Positions 31,162-39,953 of a DNA stretch of 41,191 nucleotides are shown one piece after another. A program made the translations under genes and the position numbers. Source of the DNA: Candidatus Pacearchaeota archaeon (lineage in GTDB: Archaea; Nanobdellota; Nanobdellia; Pacearchaeales; GW2011-AR1); NCBI GenBank assembly GCA_018304105.1, contig JAGVWX010000016.1, positions 1-41,191 on the forward strand, in the 5' to 3' direction. The number at the start of each line of letters is the position of its first letter. Positions within the stretch are counted from its first letter, which is position 1. Under the pieces are notes generated by a model. The model saw only the letters and a program-made list of their open reading frames with translations, did no database searches and had not been told where the DNA came from.

Positions 31162-31191
31162 TTCAACACCAGCCGTCTTATTTTTATAAAC

Positions 31192-34100
31192 TTAATGAAT
31201 CCGCGTCATCTGCCTATGAAGCTTCTTGTTATCAAAATGCCCCGACCTTAGAACTTCAAGCTTCTTTGCTCTTCTCTTAGACTTCTTAACCATCATAACC
31301 ACAAAAATCAAAGCAACTAAAATCAAAATTCCTATTCCCAAATAAGACAAAACTCTTCGGTTTGCATCAGAGATAGCAAATCCTGTCAAGCCGGTTTGAG
31401 ACGGCAGAAATATTGATTTATCCGCGACAAATTCTACGTCGCCCTCGACCAGTTTAACTCTGAAATTAAACTCTCCAAATGAATCTTTTGGCAGCTCAAA
31501 CAAGATTTCTCCGTCTTTTTTCTCTCGAGCCCCAAGAGAAACAGTTTCCTGGGCAGCATATCTTGACAATCCGTCCAAGTCCATAAGAGAATAATCCATA
31601 ACAAGAATCCTATTCTCTCCGGAATATTCTTGCAATGAATAAGCAACTTTCAGTTTATTCCCAATCTTCTCATAATTCAGGATTTCAATTTCAAACGGCT
31701 GATAATAAACCGTAAATCTTACGTCTTTCTCTGCATAGCCTTCATCACATTGAATTTTAATTTTAGTTGAGTAAGTTCCGGGCTCTGCATTGTCTGGCAC
31801 ACCAGCTCTCAAAATAAAAGCAGACTTCTCCCCAATTCCCAACCCGTCTTTACTTTCGCTCGTCCACCATTCCAAGTCTTTTCCTGAAAATTCCACACGG
31901 CAATTATTAGCAAATACTCTGTCCTTATTTGTCGCTTCCAAAGTTACTTCCCCCGATGTTCCCCTCTCAAAAAACAACTGTCCTGGCTCAGAAATTTCAA
32001 GCTTCAGCAAAAAAGTTTCATTATATGTTTTGACTATTCCTCCTCCGCCACCCCCACCACCGCCACCGCCCCCAGTGTCTCCGCCACCGCTTATTGCAGT
32101 AGAAACACTAAATGTTGAATTTGCTGAATTTGAATTCCCGGCAGAATCCTCGACAAAGAAATTCAGCAAGTAAGAAGCATCAGCTGAAACTGCAAAACTA
32201 CCTAGTCCAGCAGTGCAATTGATAGTAGTATTCGCAACTTCTAAACTTGCACCCTGATAGACATTGTATTTGCAGGTAATTGGGCTCGTGTCTTCAGCAT
32301 TAAATCCGAATCCGACAGTTCTCGAATTCTTCACTCCGCTTGGCTGCGTCAAAGTCAAATTCGGATTCACATTATCAACATACAGCGTTCTATTGGTTGT
32401 GAACACTCCATTTCCAAAAGTGTCGTTGCAATAAACCGCCCACAAATAGTTTCCATCCTGCAAGCCTACCGAAAACAAATTAGTTCCTCCTGAAGTTAAA
32501 CTTGAGTCGCTTTCATTTTTCATGAAAGCCCCATTGAAATTTCCCCATAATTCGCAAGTATCTAAATCAGGATCTTCTGCCTGGAATAAAAATCCGTAAA
32601 TTCCCAAGTCAGACCTTTTATACGCATCCTCGCCCGGCGACAATAACAAAATTGAAGGCGCTCCAAGATTAATACTAAAATTATTTTCATCAGACCCAAT
32701 ATTTCCGGAAGAATCATTTGCATAAACCTTTATCGTATGTTCCCCGCCCGTTATATCAAAAGTCGAATTTTCACAATCAACCAAAGAGATGTTTTCCCCA
32801 TTGTCTAAATCATACCAGCAACTGTCTAAATTATCTTCGGTAACAGAAAACTCGAGCGGCAAACTTTCATTATATCCAAAAGTCTGTCCTTCATTCGGCT
32901 GCGAAATTAAAACAATTGGATTACTCGTATCTGGGGCCGGCGTCACATTAACAAAATAACTAACTCCGATAGAATTATCCAAATAATTTGTTCCGCCCGA
33001 TGAATTAGCAAAATATTCATAAATCCCCGCCCCCAGAGTTACGTTCTGCCCGCTCTCGCCGGTCACTGCAGTTCCATTTCTGAATAATCCTATATTTCCT
33101 GAATCACTTCCCGCACTCGCATTAATTTGTTGAGGATACTGTACAGTCAAATTCCCTGCCACCCCATTCAACAGCAATGTGACCGCATTTCCTATTTTAT
33201 TGACCACCAAAACTTCGCTGACTGTTCCATTAGTATAATTCTCTCCCCCAGTTGTATTGAAAACATAATTGTAAGTTCCCGCATTCAAAGTCAAAAATGG
33301 CTCCTCCCACGGAGATGAGCTTGCTGCCAAATTTCCATTTCGATAAAATGAATAAGGCATGCCTCCATCTCCGATCACGCCTTCCGTTGCAATCGCTCTT
33401 GTCTGGGTTCCATAATTAACATTGTTCGAAGGATTAATATTGATTTGCATCCCGCTGGAAGGATTTGCCTTGCTCACATTAACAAAATAACTAGTACCAG
33501 TAGAATTATCCAAGTAATTAGAATTTCCTGTCGCATTGGCAAAATATTCATAATTCCCTGAGCCTAGCAGAACATTCTGCCCGTTCGCAATTGAAACATC
33601 AGCACCGTCCCTGTACAAATGAATAGTTCCTGCCGTCGTACTTCCTGAAGCGTTCAGATTATTCAGATAAGTCAAAGAAATATTTCCAGCCGCACTATTC
33701 AACAGCAATGAAACCAGATTAGTGCCCTTGGTAATATTAACAAAATAACTCAAGCTGGACGAAGAATAATTCGGATTCCCACTGGAGACTGCCGTATAAT
33801 TATAATATCCTGCATTGAGCAGGACAAAATTTCCGTTTTCACCCGTTTTATCAGTTCCATCTCTGAACAAGTTAACAATTCCATAAGGCGTAGAAGCAAA
33901 AGCCAATACAGCCTGCGGATACCGAACTTCCAAATCGTCCCCTTCCCCGTTTAAAGTTAAGCTAACACTTCCTGTTGTTTTGGTTATATTCAGCCAATAT
34001 GTGATACTTTTCGCAGTATGATTCTCGTCTCCAGAAGAAACAGCAGTAATATTATAATACCCCCCGCCCCTGGTCACGTTCGCCCCGTTTTCAAATGTAA

Positions 34101-35679
34101 TACTTGCTCCATCGCGATAAACCGCCACATTTCCGTACAACGTAGAAGCAGAAATATTCGTCTTCTGCGGATATTGGACAGTTAAATTATCTGCATTGCC
34201 ATTCAATTCCAATTGTACATCTCCAACAGCCTTGTTGATGATAAAACTCGCGCTATCTTCGGCAAAAGTATAATTTCCTGTCCCCGTAACATTGCAAACA
34301 TAATTATAAGTCCCTGCCGGCAATACAGCATTCGCACCCATTTCACTTAAAGTCACATCCGCTCCATTTCTATATAACTTCAAAACTCCTTCTGGATTGT
34401 CTGTCGTGCATGAAGCATTCACGCTCGTTCCATAAACTTGCGGAGACGCTACATCAAAAATCAGCGAAACACTGCTCTGAATCTTGGTGATATTCACGAA
34501 AAATGTCTCGCTATCTTGGGAATAATTTTGATTGCCTGCAAAAAAAGCAGTATAATTATAATAGCCTGCTGGCAGGGCGATATTTTTTCCATTTTCAGCA
34601 GAAGTCACATCTTGCCCATTGCGATACAGCAAAACACCTGAAAAGCCGGAAAGGGCTGTTCCATTAACCTGCGTTCCATAACTCGCGGTCAAATTATTTC
34701 TCGCGCCATTTAGGTACATTCTTGCATCTGGATCTGCCTTGCCAACAACATAATACCTGACTCCGCTTGTATTGAAATTTCCGTTCGTGTCATTTGCCCA
34801 CCAGTAGTAATAATAAGTTCCCGCCGATAAGTCGCTGGCATTAAACATATAAACGTTCGAGAGATTTGTTACTGTTTTATTTATTCCGTTAAACTCAATT
34901 CCCGCGGCAGAAAGGCCTGTGCTTTCAGTCACTGTAACATTCAGCCAGTATGCCTGCTCGGAAACATATGCACTGCCATTGTTCGGTGCTTCGACATAAC
35001 CTGAAAATGTTGGCGAAGAATTATCAATTATGTCTCCAAAAATGTTAACACTATCAACTCTGCAGTATTCGCTCACCGCTCCTGCAGTGCATTCAATCTT
35101 TATTTTAAAATTAGCATTATTATTTGCCCCGGACCCTGGACTATACTCTCTGGAAACGTACGCAGCATCATTCGCGCTATTGCCTCCCGTCTGCTCTAAC
35201 ATAACCCATGTCGTTCCATCAGACCATTCAACTTGAAACTCATCCGGCCCATCTAGTCCAACCAGTTTTCTGGAATAATTAATTATAATGTTCTGATAGC
35301 CCGAGGTACTGATTGTTCTTTCCATTACCGATGCTGGTTCTGTAGTGCTTGATGGTTGAGATTGTGCATGATACGTTCCCTGATACGGATCTGTCGTTGA
35401 AGCAGTCCAGTCATTTGCTCCTGAAACATGCGTCAAAGTCCAACTATTCAAGTTTCCGGATTCGAACCCGTCAGAAAGAATCGTCGCCCCGCTCACCAAA
35501 GGCAAAAACATCCCAATGAAAAACATAAACAAAACCAATATTCCTTTCTTATTCTTCATAATCTCTTTCATTACCAATTCTAACTTCTTGGAAAGCATAA
35601 TCGCATTCTCTTCGCAATATTTCTGAAAAGTATCGTACACCTTAGAATCCAAACTAAGCGTCACCTTCTTTTTTCCCAT
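31192..35679 (-). CDS. Giant cell-surface protein with N-terminal ribbon-helix-helix segment
   Basis: A 1495-aa reading frame. Residues 3-40 (KKVTLSLDSKVYDTF then helices) look like a ribbon-helix-helix DNA-binding unit. A signal sequence follows directly (about 44-65, ending LVSGA), so the surface protein may start internally at MKEIM or MKNKKG. Residues about 70-215 are a domain also present in the neighbouring 505-aa protein. About eight repeats of about 80 residues follow (LFRNGTAVTGE, LGAGIYEYFANSSG, YFVNVTK types), Asn/Thr-rich with many NxS/T sites. Then come Ig-like domains, a run of Gly, a domain rich in strands, a membrane helix (about 1447-1468) and a basic tail. Probably an S-layer or adhesin component. 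Confidence 0.8.
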   Translation of the reverse strand: MGKKKVTLSLDSKVYDTFQKYCEENAIMLSKKLELVMKEIMKNKKGILVLFMFFIGMFLPLVSGATILSDGFESGNLNSWTLTHVSGANDWTASTTDPYQGTYHAQSQPSSTTEPASVMERTISTSGYQNIIINYSRKLVGLDGPDEFQVEWSDGTTWVMLEQTGGNSANDAAYVSREYSPGSGANNNANFKIKIECTAGAVSEYCRVDSVNIFGDIIDNSSPTFSGYVEAPNNGSAYVSEQAYWLNVTVTESTGLSAAGIEFNGINKTVTNLSNVYMFNASDLSAGTYYYYWWANDTNGNFNTSGVRYYVVGKADPDARMYLNGARNNLTASYGTQVNGTALSGFSGVLLYRNGQDVTSAENGKNIALPAGYYNYTAFFAGNQNYSQDSETFFVNITKIQSSVSLIFDVASPQVYGTSVNASCTTDNPEGVLKLYRNGADVTLSEMGANAVLPAGTYNYVCNVTGTGNYTFAEDSASFIINKAVGDVQLELNGNADNLTVQYPQKTNISASTLYGNVAVYRDGASITFENGANVTRGGGYYNITAVSSGDENHTAKSITYWLNITKTTGSVSLTLNGEGDDLEVRYPQAVLAFASTPYGIVNLFRDGTDKTGENGNFVLLNAGYYNYTAVSSGNPNYSSSSLSYFVNITKGTNLVSLLLNSAAGNISLTYLNNLNASGSTTAGTIHLYRDGADVSIANGQNVLLGSGNYEYFANATGNSNYLDNSTGTSYFVNVSKANPSSGMQININPSNNVNYGTQTRAIATEGVIGDGGMPYSFYRNGNLAASSSPWEEPFLTLNAGTYNYVFNTTGGENYTNGTVSEVLVVNKIGNAVTLLLNGVAGNLTVQYPQQINASAGSDSGNIGLFRNGTAVTGESGQNVTLGAGIYEYFANSSGGTNYLDNSIGVSYFVNVTPAPDTSNPIVLISQPNEGQTFGYNESLPLEFSVTEDNLDSCWYDLDNGENISLVDCENSTFDITGGEHTIKVYANDSSGNIGSDENNFSINLGAPSILLLSPGEDAYKRSDLGIYGFLFQAEDPDLDTCELWGNFNGAFMKNESDSSLTSGGTNLFSVGLQDGNYLWAVYCNDTFGNGVFTTNRTLYVDNVNPNLTLTQPSGVKNSRTVGFGFNAEDTSPITCKYNVYQGASLEVANTTINCTAGLGSFAVSADASYLLNFFVEDSAGNSNSANSTFSVSTAISGGGDTGGGGGGGGGGGGIVKTYNETFLLKLEISEPGQLFFERGTSGEVTLEATNKDRVFANNCRVEFSGKDLEWWTSESKDGLGIGEKSAFILRAGVPDNAEPGTYSTKIKIQCDEGYAEKDVRFTVYYQPFEIEILNYEKIGNKLKVAYSLQEYSGENRILVMDYSLMDLDGLSRYAAQETVSLGAREKKDGEILFELPKDSFGEFNFRVKLVEGDVEFVADKSIFLPSQTGLTGFAISDANRRVLSYLGIGILILVALIFVVMMVKKSKRRAKKLEVLRSGHFDNKKLHRQMTRIH

Positions 35680-35793
35680 TGATTACTAATGAGTTTCAAC
35701 TTATATAAATATTTCCCTAGAACTCTATAGAAATACATATACTTCCATAGAAATAAATAGAAAGAAAAAGAAAAAATAAAAGAAAAAATAAAA

Positions 35794-37311
35794 TTATTGG
35801 CCTTCTACATTGACATTATCCACCCGGCAATACTCGCTTACCGCTCCGGCAGTGCATTCAAACCTAATCTTGAAATTAGAGTTATCTCCCGCATTTGCAG
35901 GCAAGTCAAATGTTTTCAGAACATATCCCGCATCGTTAGCAGAATTGCTTCCAGTAAATTCAAGGACATTCCATTGAGCTCCGTCAAACCATTTAGCTTG
36001 AAATTCATCAGCCACATCAAGGCCGACAAGTCTTTTATAATAACTCACAGTTACGCTCGCATATCCAGAAGTGCTAATGCTTCGTTCCATCACGGAAGCC
36101 GGCTCATTCGTAGACATTGGCTGCGACTGCGCATATCTCGCTCCTTGATAAGGATTCGTCACGGCATTCGCCCAATCGTTGCCTCCGAAAACCTTGGTTA
36201 ATACCCATCCGCTCAAGCTTCCAGACTCAAAATCGTCAAAGAACAGTTCAGTAGGTCCTGTAGGATCTGTCTCGTTGTTATCCAATGAATCAACACATCC
36301 AAGATCTGTTAAATCAACAAGCCCGTCTCCGTCGTTATCAATACCATCATTACACCGAGTCATTGGAATGTCTGTCTCGTCATTATCGCCTGCGTTTACA
36401 CAACCTGAATCGGCCATATCAACGAAGCCATCCCCATCATTGTCAATGCCATCATTGCATTGACTTGGATTAGTATAAGCTGGAACATAAAAGCTTGTTC
36501 CCGCTACTTCGTTGATGTTGTTTGCAAGCAATTTGTAGTTCTCAATTCTTTGCTCACTGCTCAATCCTGTTATGCCATCGTTTTCAAAAGCTTCTAAGTG
36601 AACACTCGTCAGCAGCATGTTGTTATATTTCACAACCGCTGGCAAATAGTTCGGTAGCGCCGCAAAACTCGCCTTGTTCTCAGCTCCAACTGGCAACGTG
36701 TTCGGAGTATTTCTCCATCCTCTTGTTGGCCCGCCGTAATAAATCGCGTTAAATCCGTTGCTTAACGGAGTCAATGCATATCCTGGACTATTGTCATAAT
36801 CCGCAATATCTGTTACCGAGCCTTCAAGCGTTGGGAATATTCCCAGCAGATTAGACCAACTATAGTATTTTCCCTGCCAGTAATAATCACCGGCAACATA
36901 GTAAAAGCCAGCGCAGGTTCCAAAGAAACCTTTTCCGCTGTTAATGAAATTCAGAATATTTGCTTTTCCCTGACTTCCAAGGGCATTTTGCTGATAGTAT
37001 GCATCTCCTCCGGGCTGTACGTACAATTTTACATTCGGGAACCGCGAAAGGTCGCAATCGCTTTTTACGTCATTTCTATCGAGAAAGACATATTTTACGT
37101 TCGGGTCGTATGAATGCCACCAGTCAAAAAAATGCGTTTGCCACGACTTGCTCGGAGTTCCAACTCCGCCATTCCCAGTGTCCCCATAAATGACAACAGA
37201 CGTATCGCTCTGAATAGGACAAGCCGGAGGCCGGGCTGACACGAAAACAAAAGCACTCACAATAGCCAAAACCAAAACGCTCACAATGAATATCTTTTTC
37301 ATTTCATTCAC
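35794..37311 (-). CDS. Secreted protein with amidotransferase-like, calcium-repeat and shared C-terminal domains
   Basis: A 505-aa protein with a signal peptide (1-26). Residues about 36-270 resemble the BPL_N/class I glutamine-amidotransferase-like fold: YVQPGGDAYY and FFGTCAGFYYV with a candidate nucleophile Cys133. Two acidic repeats CNDGIDNDGDG with a GC end (about 284-345) resemble calcium-binding loops. Residues about 356-505 repeat the domain found near the N-terminus of the 1495-aa protein (FESGSLSGWVLTKV, ASVMERSISTSGY, IRFECTAGAVSEYCRVD). The two genes are neighbours on one strand. It is probably exported and surface-bound; activity unknown. Confidence 0.75.
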   Translation of the reverse strand: MNEMKKIFIVSVLVLAIVSAFVFVSARPPACPIQSDTSVVIYGDTGNGGVGTPSKSWQTHFFDWWHSYDPNVKYVFLDRNDVKSDCDLSRFPNVKLYVQPGGDAYYQQNALGSQGKANILNFINSGKGFFGTCAGFYYVAGDYYWQGKYYSWSNLLGIFPTLEGSVTDIADYDNSPGYALTPLSNGFNAIYYGGPTRGWRNTPNTLPVGAENKASFAALPNYLPAVVKYNNMLLTSVHLEAFENDGITGLSSEQRIENYKLLANNINEVAGTSFYVPAYTNPSQCNDGIDNDGDGFVDMADSGCVNAGDNDETDIPMTRCNDGIDNDGDGLVDLTDLGCVDSLDNNETDPTGPTELFFDDFESGSLSGWVLTKVFGGNDWANAVTNPYQGARYAQSQPMSTNEPASVMERSISTSGYASVTVSYYKRLVGLDVADEFQAKWFDGAQWNVLEFTGSNSANDAGYVLKTFDLPANAGDNSNFKIRFECTAGAVSEYCRVDNVNVEGQ

Positions 37312-37381
37312 CTCCTTTCAAACAAATACATAAATCCCTATGAAATCGGCTTTAAAAAAATTATCGTGTTCAACAGCCCTG

Positions 37382-37712
37382 TTGAAAAGGTATAATTATT
37401 GGTTTACTATTTTGATTGGGGCGAGCACGGTACACGAGCGCAAAAGTTAGTAAATATCGAGTGTGCCTGCGAGGAGAAGAGATTTGGGTGAGGAGGGGTG
37501 GGTTTTTCACTGAAAGTGAAATGATTGTTGGAATCCTAAACTTGCCAGAAAATCAGAATTGTTTGCGATAAATAATTTGACTTGCCAATTTAATAACTGC
37601 AAGTCAAAACAATCTGGGCGGGAGGGTGGGCGAGCAGTTACACGAGAGTATCTACAAGTAAATTATGAGCGTGGCTGCGAGTAAAACAATTCTAATAGAT
37701 TTTCAACAAAGC
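37382..37712. repeat. Family C element with a nested family B element
   Basis: The left end TGTTGAAAAGGTATAATTAT and the right end TTTTCAACAAAGC (37700-37712) correspond to those of the 243-bp element at 30716. Inside, AGAATTGTTT (37554-) and AAACAATTCT (about 37683-37692) delimit a family B copy with GCGATAAATAATT and the hairpin TTGACTTGC/GCAAGTCAA. So B was inserted into C. The interval 37312-37759 has no gene. Confidence 0.75.
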
Positions 37713-37759
37713 CATACTCAAAACCTAACCTATTTAAATCAAGAATCACTTTACATGTT

Positions 37760-38653
37760 ATGGAAAAGATCACCCTCACATTTTTAGGAACAGGAAACGC
37801 AGTGCCAACTCCAAAACGCAATCACACAGCCATGCTTCTCACTTACAAAAATGAAAACATTCTCATTGATTGCGGCGAAGGCACACAGCGCCAATTCAAA
37901 ATAGCAAATCTCTCAGCCAATAAAATCACAAAACTGTTAATTACGCATTTGCACGGCGACCACGTTCTAGGCATTCCCGGATTGTTCCAAACTCTCGCAA
38001 TGAACGACTATCAAAAGGTCCTAGAAATTTACGGCCCAAGAGGAACCGAGCGTTTTATCTCATCGTTAGAACAGCTCTTTCATATCAAAATAAAAACCCA
38101 AGTAAAAGAAATCTTCAGCAAATTCTTCGAAAGCGATGACTTCTACCTCGAAGCCGCGCCAATGAAACACGATACCCCTTGCCTTGCTTATTCTTTCGTA
38201 ATAAAAGACAAATACCGATTGGACAAATCTGCATTAAAAAAACTAAAGCTACCAAACTCTCTGCTATTGAAAAAACTCCAAGTCGGCGAGGACATTACTT
38301 TCGAAGGCAAGAAAATCAAAGCGAAAGATGTTTCCTATCTAGAAAAAGGAAGAAAAATTACTTTCATTCTTGACACCGCATTCAACGAAGGCGCAATCGA
38401 GCTAGCAAGAGGTTCGGACATTTTAGTCTGTGAGTCATCATTTTCAAACGAAGAGTCTCAATTAGCAAGCGAAAGAATGCACCTAACCGCCGAACAAGCC
38501 GCGACAATTGCAAAGAAAGCCAATGTAAGGCAATTAATCCTCACTCACATCTCTCAGCGTTATGAACACAATCCAAGAATCATCCTCGAAGAAGCCAAGA
38601 AGGTTTTCAAGAACACGACGCTTGCAAAGGATTTCGATGTTATTAATTTCTGA
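37760..38653 (+). CDS. rnz: Ribonuclease Z
   Basis: A 297-aa metallo-beta-lactamase-fold tRNA 3' endonuclease. The zinc motif HLHGDH (63-68), the start FLGTGNAVPTPKRNH, the DCGEGTQRQF stretch, ILDTAFNEGA, ESSFSNEE and LTHISQRY are in family order. It trims pre-tRNA 3' trailers, needed here since CCA is not encoded. A CTATTTAAATC box (about 37729-37739) lies 25 bp above the ATG. The last 99 bp exist a second time as a diverged in-frame copy beyond the adjacent VapBC genes. Confidence 0.95.
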   Translation: MEKITLTFLGTGNAVPTPKRNHTAMLLTYKNENILIDCGEGTQRQFKIANLSANKITKLLITHLHGDHVLGIPGLFQTLAMNDYQKVLEIYGPRGTERFISSLEQLFHIKIKTQVKEIFSKFFESDDFYLEAAPMKHDTPCLAYSFVIKDKYRLDKSALKKLKLPNSLLLKKLQVGEDITFEGKKIKAKDVSYLEKGRKITFILDTAFNEGAIELARGSDILVCESSFSNEESQLASERMHLTAEQAATIAKKANVRQLILTHISQRYEHNPRIILEEAKKVFKNTTLAKDFDVINF

Positions 38654-38693
38654 TAGAAAAGTTTAAATAACAATTAGACATTAAAGTTATACA

Positions 38694-38921
38694 ATGACAA
38701 TAGAAGTTAGGCTGAAGAAATGGGGAAATTCAATCGGCATAGTCATACCTAACGAAACAATTGAAAGACTATCGCTTAAACCAGAAGAACAAATAGTTAT
38801 CGAAATCAGCAAAAAGGAAAATGTATTAAAAGAAATGTTTGGAAAAGCAAGATTTAAGAAATCAGCACGGAAGGTAATTGATGATTTTAGAAAAGACTCT
38901 GAAAGCAAATGGTTGAAATAA
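38694..38921 (+). CDS. vapB: VapB-family antitoxin (AbrB-type), second pair
   Basis: A 75-aa protein with N-terminal AbrB hairpin (IEVRLKKWGNSIGIVIPNETIERL) and a helical toxin-binding tail. It is clearly paralogous to the antitoxin at 18796-19011. A TTTAAATAAC box (38664-38673) lies 20-30 bp above the ATG. It overlaps vapC by 13 bp. The pair is set between the RNase Z gene and a displaced fragment of that gene. Confidence 0.9.
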   Translation: MTIEVRLKKWGNSIGIVIPNETIERLSLKPEEQIVIEISKKENVLKEMFGKARFKKSARKVIDDFRKDSESKWLK

Positions 38922-39283
38922 AAAAATGCCTCGACACATATGCCCTTGTAGAAATATTTCTTGGAAATAAGAAGTTTACAGATTACCTGCACAAAGAATT
39001 TATCATCAACGATTTAACGCTTGCGGAATTTTATGGCGTTCTCTTGAGAGAAGAAGACGAGAAGGTTGCTCACTATTGGTTTAAAAAATTAGAAAGATAT
39101 TCCCAACCAGCAGATATTGACACTTTGATTGAATCAGTCAAATTCCGACAAGCGCACAAAAAAACAAACATTTCGTTCTTCGACGCTGTCGGCTATATTT
39201 TCTCAATAAAAAACGGTTGTTACTTCGTGACAGGCGACAAAGAATTTGAAGATTTCGATTTCGTTGAATTCAAGAAGAAATAA
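38909..39283 (+). CDS. vapC: VapC-family PIN-domain toxin, second pair
   Basis: A 124-aa PIN-domain ribonuclease with acidic ligands Asp9 (CLDTYAL), Glu40 (TLAEFYG), Asp92 (SFFDAVGY) and Asp110 (VTGDKEF). It is paralogous to the toxin at 18431 (shared LDTYA, GD-K-FE near the end, VEF end). Stable inheritance through toxin-antitoxin addiction could hold the inserted cassette in place. Confidence 0.9.
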   Translation: MVEIKKCLDTYALVEIFLGNKKFTDYLHKEFIINDLTLAEFYGVLLREEDEKVAHYWFKKLERYSQPADIDTLIESVKFRQAHKKTNISFFDAVGYIFSIKNGCYFVTGDKEFEDFDFVEFKKK

Positions 39284-39302
39284 AGCAAAACTAATTTAAC
39301 AC

Positions 39303-39401
39303 CAGCGTTATGAACACGCTCCAAGAATCATTCTCGAAGAAGCCAAAAAGGTTTTCAAGAACACGACGCTGGCGAGAGATTTTGATACGATAGAATTCTG
39401 A
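39303..39401 (+). pseudogene. Displaced 3' end of an RNase Z allele
   Basis: These 99 bp align without gaps to the last 99 bp of the intact RNase Z gene (38555-38653) and keep the reading frame and stop. The fragment reads QRYEHAPRIILEEAKK, VFKNTTLARDFDTIEF against QRYEHNPRIILEEAKK, VFKNTTLAKDFDVINF. About half of the changed codons are synonymous, so it diverged under selection as a working allele and was not a simple local duplication. Confidence 0.85.
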
Positions 39402-39439
39402 ATAAAACGCGGGTGAGATAACAAAAGGCGGGGCGGAGA

Positions 39440-39548
39440 AGCGAGCAGAGCGAGCTTCAACAAACAAGACGCCCGCAGGCGCCCAATTGAAGAAATTAAA
39501 AGAAAGCGTTTTATTCGAACGAAAGATTTCGATGTTGTTGAGTTCTAA
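39440..39548 (+). other. Family A hairpin followed by a third short gene-end fragment
   Basis: A hairpin module (AAGACGCC...GGCGCCCAATTG, about 39466-39488) is followed by 39521-39548, which reads KDFDVVEF and a stop, like the end of RNase Z (KDFDVINF) and also like the end of the VapC genes (DFDFVEF). Which gene it came from cannot be decided from so few bases. Confidence 0.4.
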
Positions 39549-39865
39549 AAAAGCCCCGTAGGACGCCACAAAAATTTAAAGTACACAAACATATAAACTA
39601 AGATTAACAAAAAGATTCCAAATGCAATAGCCGAATATATAATATCTGTCTTTTCTTTATTTTTAACAGCATAACTTATCGCGATAGCAGAAAAAATTAA
39701 TCCCGTGGGCAAAAGCAAAATAAATAATAACGTAATGCCCGTTAAAGAAAAATAAGCCCATATCCATATAAGTCTCTGATTGCCCCACGCAAAAAACATA
39801 ACCAAAATAATTACCTCAACAATCGCAGCAAAAAATACAACCTTCGTTAGCTTACTTGTCATCAC
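39545..39865 (-). CDS. Three-helix membrane protein
   Basis: A 106-aa protein with three hydrophobic helices (about 7-27, 32-64, 75-98) and short polar loops (KNKEKTD between the last two). There is no charged catalytic pattern or known motif. Its 3' end touches the gene-end fragment at 39548. Function unknown. Confidence 0.5.
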   Translation of the reverse strand: MMTSKLTKVVFFAAIVEVIILVMFFAWGNQRLIWIWAYFSLTGITLLFILLLPTGLIFSAIAISYAVKNKEKTDIIYSAIAFGIFLLILVYMFVYFKFLWRPTGLF

Positions 39866-39953
39866 AAAACCATTACATCAGATTATTTAAATCTCCCTCA
39901 AGAAAATTCTAAAACAGCAAATTCAAAATCTTAGAGCAAACTTAAAAATCTCA

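Noticed and set aside
30914-31189. 91-codon plus-strand frame
   Set aside because: It is antisense to the small membrane protein 30961-31161, whose two-helix pattern is far more protein-like.
31790-32173. Plus-strand frame with a poly-proline run
   Set aside because: It is the antisense of the poly-glycine linker in the giant surface protein.
39291-39569. 92-codon minus-strand frame
   Set aside because: It runs antisense through the displaced RNase Z fragment and a repeat; no protein features.
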